NCBI GenBank assembly: GCA_944327425.1
Contig: CALVHJ010000026.1
Span: 1-14,539 of the forward strand
DNA from: an uncultured Bacilli bacterium
Lineage (GTDB): Bacteria; Bacillota_I; Bacilli_A; RF39; UBA660
DNA: 14,539 nt
Reading direction: 5' to 3'
The position numbers and the translations under genes are program-made. The notes beneath the pieces were generated by a model. That model did not search any database, was not told the DNA's origin, and saw only the letters and a list, made by a program, of their open reading frames with translations. Shown one piece after another: positions 1 through 5,756 of the stretch. The stretch's first letter is position 1. Each line of letters starts with the position of its first letter.

Positions 1-51
1 AATAATAATATTTCTTTTTAGATTATCTTTTTTTAATACCTCGAATTTCAT
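1..51 (-). CDS. Truncated 5' end of a probable membrane-anchored protein
   Basis: Only the first 17 codons lie in the window. Reading leftward from an ATG at 51-49 gives MKFEVLKKDNLKRNIII, a lysine-rich N-terminus running into a hydrophobic stretch, as at the start of a membrane anchor or signal segment. The same frame stays open upstream to an ATG at 114-112, which is preceded by AGGAG (126-130 on the plus strand) with 11 bases of spacing; that start would add 21 residues. A strong minus-strand promoter (144-172) puts transcription start near 137, just before that AGGAG, which favours the longer form. The internal start has only a weak GAGAG. The gene diverges from the Xre regulator and may be its target. 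Function unknown. Confidence 0.5.
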   Translation of the reverse strand, partial: MKFEVLKKDNLKRNIII

Positions 52-128
52 AAACTTACTCTCTTTCTTGTGAAGCTCTACTTCATTTATAAAAACATTA
101 AAAATGGTTATCATAAATGATGAGTCTC

Positions 129-160
129 CTAGCTTATATCTAAATTATAAACTTAGCTAG
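129..160. repeat. Inverted repeat over the divergent promoter, possible operator
   Basis: CTAGCT (129-134) and AGCTAG (155-160) are perfect 6-bp arms with a 20-base AT-rich centre. The element covers the -10 box and expected start point of the minus-strand promoter, where a repressor would sit. Six-base arms in AT-rich DNA can arise by chance, so the operator role is inference. Confidence 0.35.
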
Positions 161-172
161 AAACAAAGTCAA
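144..172 (-). promoter_or_regulatory. Strong sigma-A-type promoter of the truncated left-edge gene
   Basis: Read on the minus strand there is TTGACT (172-167), a 17-base spacer and a perfect TATAAT (149-144), the best promoter match in the first part of the window. Transcription should start near 137. It faces away from the Xre gene, and an inverted repeat (129-160) overlaps its -10 element and start point. Confidence 0.65.
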
Positions 173-184
173 GAAAAATATCAT

Positions 185-223
185 TATTTTGGCAATTTTA
201 TTTCTATTTTAGCAATATGATTT
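185..223. repeat. 20-bp-phased direct repeat upstream of the Xre gene, possible operator
   Basis: Positions 185-203 and 205-223 match at 16 of 19 bases, with consensus TATTTTrGCAATwTkATTT, spaced exactly 20 bp (two helical turns). The first copy contains a -35-like TTGGCA (189-194) and the second a -10-like TATGAT (216-221). A tandem-HTH protein bound here would therefore cover its own promoter. The 21-base gap between those boxes is too long for an ordinary promoter, so the promoter call is weaker than the repeat itself. Confidence 0.45.
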
Positions 224-268
224 ATTAGAAGTAAAAGAAATGAGAAAATCATTAAAGGTGAAGCAATT

Positions 269-721
269 ATGAATTATGGAATAAATTTAAAAAAAATTAG
301 AATTCTAAATAATAAAACTCAAGCTGATATCGCAAATATATTAAATATTTCTAAATACACTTATAGCCACTATGAAACCCAAGATGCTATAATCCCTTTA
401 AAACATCTCATTAAATTTTGCAATTATTTTAATATATCTATAGACTATATCTTAAATTTAACAAAAGAAATAAAATATAAAAACTTAAAAAAAGAAAACT
501 TAAATAATAATTTAAAATTATATCGAAAACTTAACAATATAACCCAAAAAGAATTAGCTAATGAATTAAATATAACTCAATCTACTATTTCTGAATATGA
601 AAAAGGTCACAAAATAATTTCAACCCCCATTCTTTATTCTATTTCCAAAAAATACAACATATCTGCCGACTACCTCTTAGGTAGAATAGATAAACCAAAA
701 CATTTAAAAAAAGAAGATTAG
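269..721 (+). CDS. Tandem-HTH Xre-family transcriptional regulator
   Basis: A 150-residue cytoplasmic DNA-binding protein made of two Cro/CI-type (HTH_3) domains in a row, at about residues 6-63 and 79-138, joined by a short lysine/asparagine-rich linker. Both copies keep the family pattern: basic first helix, T-Q at the start of the HTH (TQADIANILNIS and TQKELANELNIT), Y/E in the recognition-helix end (SHYE, SEYE), and a closing ISxDYxLxxT/R segment. This looks like internal duplication, giving a covalent dimer. The start is fixed by AAAGGTG (254-260) eight bases before ATG. The gene diverges from the truncated left-edge gene, and phased repeats lie just upstream, which suggests autoregulation and control of that neighbour (inference). 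No ligand-binding or peptidase domain is present. Its TAG stop overlaps the convergent stop of the next gene. Confidence 0.9.
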   Translation: MNYGINLKKIRILNNKTQADIANILNISKYTYSHYETQDAIIPLKHLIKFCNYFNISIDYILNLTKEIKYKNLKKENLNNNLKLYRKLNNITQKELANELNITQSTISEYEKGHKIISTPILYSISKKYNISADYLLGRIDKPKHLKKED

Positions 722-1077
722 CAACATCTTCTTTCATAAACATTTTGTACTTCATTCTCTTCACAACAAGAATAAGTAGGTGTGTATGTATGACGATAGA
801 TATGATGATTAATTATTCTTGTATTACATGGGATAATATGTGGTACTTCATGACAAATATAACGATGACACACAGTTTCTCTAGGACATTCCCAAACTGG
901 TGGACAAACTACTCCTGGTAATTCTTCTCCCATCATATTTGGCATATAACCCATACCCATATTCATATCACATTGAGCCTTAGAATATGCCATATCATCT
1001 CCTGCTTTATAATCAAAATATCCTTCAGCCTTAACTGATTCATAATCACGATTATTATTTACTTTCAAGATAATCAC
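718..1077 (-). CDS. cotD: CotD-like Cys/His-rich spore-coat protein
   Basis: A 119-residue protein with 10 cysteines and 6 histidines, most in the second half. After a charged N-terminal third and a Met/Gly-rich stretch (residues 37-50) comes a segment with spaced cysteines (58, 64, 70, 75, 84) and the pattern VPHIIP...NHHIYRHTYTPTYS. This resembles the VPHIHP...NHHxFxH core of Bacillus spore-coat CotD. Terminal CC pairs (104-105, 118-119) would suit disulfide cross-linking. If right, the host forms endospores; the assignment rests on recalled motif similarity. The listed start is GTG, only a few bases after AGAAAGGG; a TTG three codons later may be the real start. The stop lies tail-to-tail within the Xre stop (TTAG, 718-721). 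Confidence 0.65.
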   Translation of the reverse strand: MIILKVNNNRDYESVKAEGYFDYKAGDDMAYSKAQCDMNMGMGYMPNMMGEELPGVVCPPVWECPRETVCHRYICHEVPHIIPCNTRIINHHIYRHTYTPTYSCCEENEVQNVYERRCC

Positions 1078-1127
1078 TTTCCCTTTCTAATGTATCTTAT
1101 GATAAGAAAATAATAATGCATAGGTAT

Positions 1128-1529
1128 TTATCCCAATTTTTTTCTTCTATTAGTAAGAAAATAATTTAAAAAACAAACTACAATATTAATAAATATTCCA
1201 TAATAAACCGCACTAATTAAAACTATAAATAAAAAGACAAATAAAGTATCATTAGGTATAATTATTAGTAACAATACAGGAACTATTAATCCCATTATAA
1301 GGTTACAAATAACTACATAATAAATATATTTTTTAGCTATAAATCCTAATTTTTTAAAAACAAATCTTAATAAATAATAAAATGTAACTGCTATAACTAT
1401 TAAAGATAAAAAATGCATACTTAGATCAATAACTTTATTTGTTATATTAATATTTCCTATCACCACCATAAAGAAAGTATAATATATAAACTCAAATATA
1501 GTAGCTAAAAAAACCATCAACTTCTTCAT
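1128..1529 (-). CDS. Small four-helix integral membrane protein, function unknown
   Basis: A 133-residue, very hydrophobic protein. Predicted membrane segments lie at about residues 5-25, 38-58, 68-92 and 95-124, with a lysine/arginine-rich C-terminal tail (NRRKKLG) and a basic loop between the second and third segments, so both are probably cytoplasmic. No family is recognised. It starts nine bases after ffh: the AAGGAG ribosome site begins at the ffh stop codon, five bases before ATG, so the two genes are almost certainly co-transcribed and the second is fed from the ffh promoter. Whether the protein has anything to do with membrane targeting is unknown. Confidence 0.75.
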   Translation of the reverse strand: MKKLMVFLATIFEFIYYTFFMVVIGNINITNKVIDLSMHFLSLIVIAVTFYYLLRFVFKKLGFIAKKYIYYVVICNLIMGLIVPVLLLIIIPNDTLFVFLFIVLISAVYYGIFINIVVCFLNYFLTNRRKKLG

Positions 1530-1538
1530 TAAAACTCC

Positions 1539-2846
1539 TTAAAATGGTAATTTCATATTCCCATTACCTAATTTCTTCATCATATCTTTCATTGCTTCAA
1601 ATTGTTTTAACAATCGATTTACTTCTTCAACACTAACGCCACTACCCTTTGCAATTCTCTGTTTTCTACTAGCTTTTAAAATATCCGGATTATGTCTTTC
1701 CTTTGGTGTCATTGAATTTATTATTGCTTCCACATGTAGAAGTTGTTTAGGATCAATATTAATATTATTAAGTCCCATCTTTCTAGCTCCCGGAAGCATT
1801 TTTAAAATATTTTCAAGCGGTCCAAGTTTTTTTATTTGTTTAATATTAGTAAGAAAATCTTCTAAATCATATTTTCCTTTACGCATTTTAGCCATTTGAT
1901 TTTTAGCATCATCTTCACTAATTAATCCTTCTACTTTTTCGGCTATACCTAAAATATCGCCCATATCCAAAATTCGTTCAGCCATCCGATCAGGATAAAA
2001 CTCTTTAAGCCCATCCATTTTTTCTGAATCTCCTACAAACTTAATTGGAATATTAGTTAAATGTCTAACTGATAGGGCAACTCCTCCTTTGGTATTACCA
2101 TCAAGTTTGGTTAAAATAGTACCTGTAAGCCTAAGTTTTTCATTAAACCCGGTAATAACATTAATAGCGTCTTGTCCCATCATTGCATCAATAACAAGTA
2201 TTGTCTCATCAATTTTAAAATTAGAAGAAATATCAGCTAACTCTTGCATTAATGCCTCATCTATTTGTAGTCTTCCAGCTGTATCAATAATAATATAATC
2301 AAGATGATTTTCTCTAGCATATTCTATTGCTTCCTCTACTATTTTAACAGGACTAATTTTACCTTTAGTAAAAACCGGAATATTTAAGCTTTTGCCAATT
2401 TCCATTAACTGCTCAATCGCCGCTGGACGATATATATCACAAGCAACTAATAATGGCTTTTTATTATGTTTTTTTCTTAAATAATTAGCAAGTTTTCCTG
2501 CTGTTGTTGTCTTACCACTTCCTTGTAAACCACAAAGCATTAAAATCGTTGTTCCATTATTAATCTTTAAAGGTTCATATTCTCCACCTAATAATAAAAC
2601 TAATTCATCTTTAACTAATTTGATAAATAATTCATCTGGTTTTAAACTTTTAGAAACATCAAGCCCTAAAGCTTTCTCTTTAACATTATTAACAAATTCT
2701 TTTACAACTTGATAATTGACATCTGCTTCTAACAAAGCTAACCTAATCTCTCGCATAGCATCACTAATATTTTCTTCAGTAATACTACCCATTCCCCTAA
2801 TATTTTTTATAGCTTTACTAATTCTATCTCCCATATATTCAAACAT
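1539..2846 (-). CDS. ffh: Signal recognition particle GTPase Ffh (SRP54)
   Basis: Ffh binds signal sequences of nascent membrane and secreted proteins, together with SRP RNA, and delivers ribosomes to FtsY at the membrane. The 435-residue protein has the N-domain four-helix bundle (about 1-90), the GTPase G domain (P-loop GLQGSGKTT 106-114, DTAGR 188-192, TKLDG 246-250) and a methionine-rich M domain (about 320-435) with the RNA-binding SRKQRIAKGSG motif (393-403). The length is slightly under the usual 440-450; nothing is missing. GGAG precedes the ATG by 11 bases. The usual Firmicutes neighbours (ylxM, rpsP, rimM, trmD) are absent; a small membrane-protein gene follows instead. The promoter is nested in the terminator of the gene upstream. 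Confidence 0.98.
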   Translation of the reverse strand: MFEYMGDRISKAIKNIRGMGSITEENISDAMREIRLALLEADVNYQVVKEFVNNVKEKALGLDVSKSLKPDELFIKLVKDELVLLLGGEYEPLKINNGTTILMLCGLQGSGKTTTAGKLANYLRKKHNKKPLLVACDIYRPAAIEQLMEIGKSLNIPVFTKGKISPVKIVEEAIEYARENHLDYIIIDTAGRLQIDEALMQELADISSNFKIDETILVIDAMMGQDAINVITGFNEKLRLTGTILTKLDGNTKGGVALSVRHLTNIPIKFVGDSEKMDGLKEFYPDRMAERILDMGDILGIAEKVEGLISEDDAKNQMAKMRKGKYDLEDFLTNIKQIKKLGPLENILKMLPGARKMGLNNINIDPKQLLHVEAIINSMTPKERHNPDILKASRKQRIAKGSGVSVEEVNRLLKQFEAMKDMMKKLGNGNMKLPF

Positions 2847-2870
2847 TAATAATCACTCTCCAGTAAAAAC

Positions 2871-2899
2871 ATTTTAACATAAAAAAAGGCTAAACTCAA
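2871..2899 (-). promoter_or_regulatory. ffh promoter nested inside the upstream terminator
   Basis: On the minus strand, TTGAGT (2899-2894) lies 17 bases before TAAAAT (2876-2871), which also has the extended -10 dinucleotide TG at 2879-2878. The -35 box is in the loop of the terminator hairpin at 2881-2909, and the spacer holds one stem arm and the T-tract. It is the only good promoter match before ffh. Confidence 0.55.
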
Positions 2900-2909
2900 G
2901 GATTAGCCT
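2881..2909 (-). terminator. Intrinsic terminator of the ZnuA-like lipoprotein gene
   Basis: Minus-strand transcripts would form a perfect 7-bp stem AGGCTAA/TTAGCCT (2909-2903 and 2893-2887) with a 9-base loop, running straight into seven T residues (2887-2881). The stop codon of the lipoprotein gene is part of the first arm, so there is no 3' untranslated gap. Confidence 0.75.
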
Positions 2910-3760
2910 AAAGTAGTATTTCTTATATTACCAATAAAATCTCTCATAATAGTTAAATATGTTTCATTATTAGCTTCTTCTTCATCCGTTAGCGTATACA
3001 TTGTATCAACCATAATTACATTAGCTTCATATTCTTCTTCTAAAGAAGCGATAAACTCTGTTAATTCATCCGTATCACATAAATAAATATCTTTTAGAGT
3101 TCCATCATTAAAATAACTCTCAATACTTGCTTCATTTATTTCACCATTTAAAACAACAACATTAAAACCATAATTTTCTAAAAAAGCTAATTTATTACTT
3201 GATACAACCAAAGTAGCACTCCCCAGACTCCTAGCATCATTAGCTACTTGCCTTAACTCCGCATCCATATAAGATAATTCTTCTTCAATTATATTATACT
3301 TATCTTCAATCTCTTCTTTTAACACCTTACTTATCATATAATCAATTAAATTATTCTTAATATTTTTACCAAGCATCAAATAATTATTTGGTGATAACCA
3401 TAATTCTTCTACACTATACTCATAATTAAGCCCATAGGAAACATCAATTAACAACATATCAGCATTACTATTTAAAAATTCTCTAGCTAATTCTTTTTCA
3501 TTTGTTAATCCGTTATAAACAAACAATCCTGCTCTACTATAATTATCTTTTTGTCTATCTGTAAGTTCATATGTAGCAACTATTGCCCCATTAGGATAAA
3601 TACTATCTACATTTTTTTCTTCCCCATATAAATAATTAGTAAGATATTCAATAGGATAAATAGTTGTATAAACTTGATCATTACTTAGACTATCCCTACC
3701 ACATCCTGATAAACTAAGCATAAATATAAAAGCCACTAATAATTTTAAATTTTTTTTCAT
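2903..3760 (-). CDS. ZnuA/PsaA-like lipoprotein lacking the metal ligands
   Basis: A 285-residue lipoprotein: signal peptide with lipobox LSGC (cleavage before Cys20), then a cluster A-I (ZnuA/AdcA/PsaA) binding-protein fold. Family landmarks are YTTIYPIEYLTNYLYGE (31-47), the SIYPNG...GLFVYNG stretch (53-84), WLSPNNY...GKNI (121-134), a long helical linker, LVVSS (184-188) and a C-terminal YLTIMRDFIGNI helix. The four metal ligands seen in the family are all replaced: the PH(E/D)YE His by Ala62, the DPHxWL His by Glu119, the next His/Glu by Asn189, and the C-terminal acid by an uncharged residue. The protein contains no histidine at all. No permease or ATPase partner adjoins it. It is anchored outside the membrane and may bind something else or act as a scaffold. 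GGAGGA precedes ATG by five bases. Confidence 0.75.
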   Translation of the reverse strand: MKKNLKLLVAFIFMLSLSGCGRDSLSNDQVYTTIYPIEYLTNYLYGEEKNVDSIYPNGAIVATYELTDRQKDNYSRAGLFVYNGLTNEKELAREFLNSNADMLLIDVSYGLNYEYSVEELWLSPNNYLMLGKNIKNNLIDYMISKVLKEEIEDKYNIIEEELSYMDAELRQVANDARSLGSATLVVSSNKLAFLENYGFNVVVLNGEINEASIESYFNDGTLKDIYLCDTDELTEFIASLEEEYEANVIMVDTMYTLTDEEEANNETYLTIMRDFIGNIRNTTLG

Positions 3761-3783
3761 AAAAGTCCTCCATGACTATTATT

Positions 3784-3812
3784 ATTTTAATAAATTTTCA
3801 TAAATAAATCAA
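3784..3812 (-). promoter_or_regulatory. Promoter of the ZnuA-like lipoprotein gene
   Basis: On the minus strand, TTGATT (3812-3807), a 17-base spacer and TAAAAT (3789-3784) lie in the gap after the ABC-F stop codon. The expected start of transcription is near 3777, just ahead of the GGAGGA ribosome site. No terminator is visible between the ABC-F gene and this promoter. Confidence 0.55.
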
Positions 3813-3820
3813 GTAGCATC

Positions 3821-5647
3821 TTACTCCCAAGACTTTAAAAGCCTATTAAGCTTATCCTCTAAAATCCGTATCTTTCCTTCTATTTCTTGATATTTAACTT
3901 GATTTAAATAAACTTCTTCTAAAAACAATTTTTCTTTTAAAGAAGCTATTTCTTTTTCTATTTTTGTTATTTTAATATCAATATTAGCTGCTATTTTTTT
4001 ATTATCCCTACTTTCTTTTTTAGCCTTAATTTGGCTATTTTCCACTCTTTTTTTCTCTAAATATCCCTCATAATTATAAGCATAATATTTAACATTATTA
4101 TTTTCTAACTCCAATATTGAAGTAGCTATTTTTTTAACAAAGTACCGATCATGAGAAACAAAAATAATAGTTCCCGGATAACTTTTTAAAACATCTTCTA
4201 ATTTTTCTTTAGATATTATATCTAAATGATTAGTAGGTTCATCTAAAATAAGCAAATTTGCTTTCTTAAATACTACTATTGCCAGTTGTAACCTAACTTT
4301 TTCACCACCCGACAATACCATAATTTTCTTATCAATATCTTCACTTCCAAATAAAAATCTAGCTAAAGAAGAACGAATTTCATAATCATTCATAAGAGGA
4401 AATTCTTTTTTAAAAGCCTCATAAACTGTATCTTGAGGAAGAAAAGTACTAAATTGTTGATCATAATAAGCCGGTATAACATTAATACCCATACTATAGC
4501 TTCCTCCTATCTTAGGAATAATACCCATAATCGTCTTTAAAAGAGTAGACTTTCCCGTTCCATTAGCTCCTATAACACCTAATCTATCCCCTCTATTCAA
4601 AGTAAAACTAGTCTTACCTAAAGCATATTTATAACCAAACTTAAGATCAAGAACACTTAAAACAACCTTCCCACTTTCTAAAAAATTAGGAAAATTAATT
4701 TTAAAAGTCTTAGTATCAGCTTTATCAGGCTTAAAAACTTTATCCATCCTCTCTATTTGTTTTAATTTAGCCATCGCCATACTAGCTTTAGAAGGTTTAT
4801 AGCGAAAACGATCAGCTATACTTTGCAATCTTTTAACTTCCTTTTGATATCTTTCATAATTATACAAATTTATTTCATAACGCTTCTTTTTTTCTTCTTC
4901 ATAGTACTCATAATTACCATTATAAAGAATCATCTCTCCATATTCTATTTCATAAATCTTATTTGCCACATGATTAATAAACATTCGGTCATGAGAAACA
5001 ACCACAAAGGCATTATTATAATTTTCTAAATACTCTTCAAGCCATAATATAGCCTCAATATCCAAATGATTAGTAGGTTCATCTAAAACTAAAAGATCAG
5101 GTTTACTTAAAAGTAGTTTTATAAAACTAATTTTTGTCTGTTCTCCTCCTGAAAAAGAACTTATTTTTTTATTAAAATCATTTTCAGTAAATCCATTTTT
5201 TAACAAAGCATTTAAGTATTCTTTTTTATACTCATACCCTCCAATATTTTTATAATAATCTTGTAATTCTGTATACTGATATATTTCCTCTTTTAAAGGG
5301 TTATTGTTAAGTTTAATTTCTAATTTATGAAGTTTATCTTCTATCTTTATTATATCTTGATAAGCTAATAATATTTCTTCTAATAAAGTATTATCATTAT
5401 TTAAACCTTCATTTTGTTTTAAATAGCCAATAACCGGTTTACCTACTTTATAAATATTAAACTTTTCTTCCCCTGTTCCTTCTTCAAACATCGTATTATC
5501 CACTAATGCTTTTAAAAGGGTTGTTTTTCCTGCCCCATTTCTTCCTATAATAGCAATATGATCTTTATCTTTTATTTCCATATTTACTTGTTCTAAAATA
5601 CTTTTATTAAGAATATCTACTCTTGCATTTACTATTTTTAAATACAT
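3821..5647 (-). CDS. ABC-F family ATPase (ribosome-associated, Uup/YdiF-like)
   Basis: A 608-residue soluble protein with two ABC ATPase domains and no membrane segment, as in ABC-F translation factors that act at the ribosomal E site. Domain 1 has Walker A GRNGAGKT (35-42), signature FSGGEQ (165-170), Walker B LLVLDEPTNHLD (185-196) and SHDR. The linker at about 250-305 (ERYQKEVKRLQ...RFRYKPSKASMA...QIERM) is the tRNA-interaction motif region. Domain 2 has GANGTGKST (360-368), LSGGEK (445-450), LLILDEPTNHLD (465-476) and SHDR (498-501). A lysine-rich coiled coil (about 535-608) follows, as in Uup and YdiF. Both catalytic glutamates are intact. The specific subfamily, and any role in antibiotic protection, cannot be settled by eye. 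GAGGT precedes ATG by seven bases; the gene diverges from the helicase. Confidence 0.93.
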   Translation of the reverse strand: MYLKIVNARVDILNKSILEQVNMEIKDKDHIAIIGRNGAGKTTLLKALVDNTMFEEGTGEEKFNIYKVGKPVIGYLKQNEGLNNDNTLLEEILLAYQDIIKIEDKLHKLEIKLNNNPLKEEIYQYTELQDYYKNIGGYEYKKEYLNALLKNGFTENDFNKKISSFSGGEQTKISFIKLLLSKPDLLVLDEPTNHLDIEAILWLEEYLENYNNAFVVVSHDRMFINHVANKIYEIEYGEMILYNGNYEYYEEEKKKRYEINLYNYERYQKEVKRLQSIADRFRYKPSKASMAMAKLKQIERMDKVFKPDKADTKTFKINFPNFLESGKVVLSVLDLKFGYKYALGKTSFTLNRGDRLGVIGANGTGKSTLLKTIMGIIPKIGGSYSMGINVIPAYYDQQFSTFLPQDTVYEAFKKEFPLMNDYEIRSSLARFLFGSEDIDKKIMVLSGGEKVRLQLAIVVFKKANLLILDEPTNHLDIISKEKLEDVLKSYPGTIIFVSHDRYFVKKIATSILELENNNVKYYAYNYEGYLEKKRVENSQIKAKKESRDNKKIAANIDIKITKIEKEIASLKEKLFLEEVYLNQVKYQEIEGKIRILEDKLNRLLKSWE

Positions 5648-5670
5648 AACAATTACCTCAGTTCTTCTTT

Positions 5671-5700
5671 ATTTTATCATATAACCGCTAAATATGTCGA
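5671..5700 (-). promoter_or_regulatory. Promoter of the ABC-F gene
   Basis: On the minus strand, TCGACA (5700-5695), an 18-base spacer and TAAAAT (5676-5671) with an extended -10 TG (5679-5678). The -35 box is a 5/6 match to TTGACA. It lies back-to-back with the helicase promoter, with 10 bases between the two -35 boxes. Confidence 0.5.
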
Positions 5701-5710
5701 ACGCTTTTTC

Positions 5711-5739
5711 TTGATTATCTTTTAATATCGTGTTTAAAT
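5711..5739 (+). promoter_or_regulatory. Promoter of the UvrD-like helicase gene
   Basis: TTGATT (5711-5716), a 17-base spacer and TTAAAT (5734-5739) with TG at 5731-5732 as an extended -10. The predicted start near 5746 would fall at the ribosome site AAAAGGAG (5744-5751), leaving a very short leader. Confidence 0.4.
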
Positions 5740-5756
5740 TACCAAAAGGAGTATAA

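Noticed and set aside
1093..1101. CATAAGATA on the minus strand as a sporulation sigma-K/E -10 box for the CotD-like gene
   Set aside because: It matches CATAnnnTA, but no -35 element is found at the right spacing and the predicted start would fall inside the ribosome site.
2089..2298. Plus-strand open frame inside ffh
   Set aside because: It lies fully antisense to a clear SRP GTPase domain, has no ribosome site and encodes a low-complexity Ser/Ile-rich sequence.
2903..3760. Annotation as a zinc or manganese ABC-transporter binding protein
   Set aside because: The fold fits, but all metal ligands are replaced and no permease or ATPase gene is adjacent.
4823..5029. Plus-strand open frame inside the ABC-F gene
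   Set aside because: It is antisense to conserved ABC motifs, and its Phe/Ile-rich product mirrors the Lys/Glu-rich coding strand.
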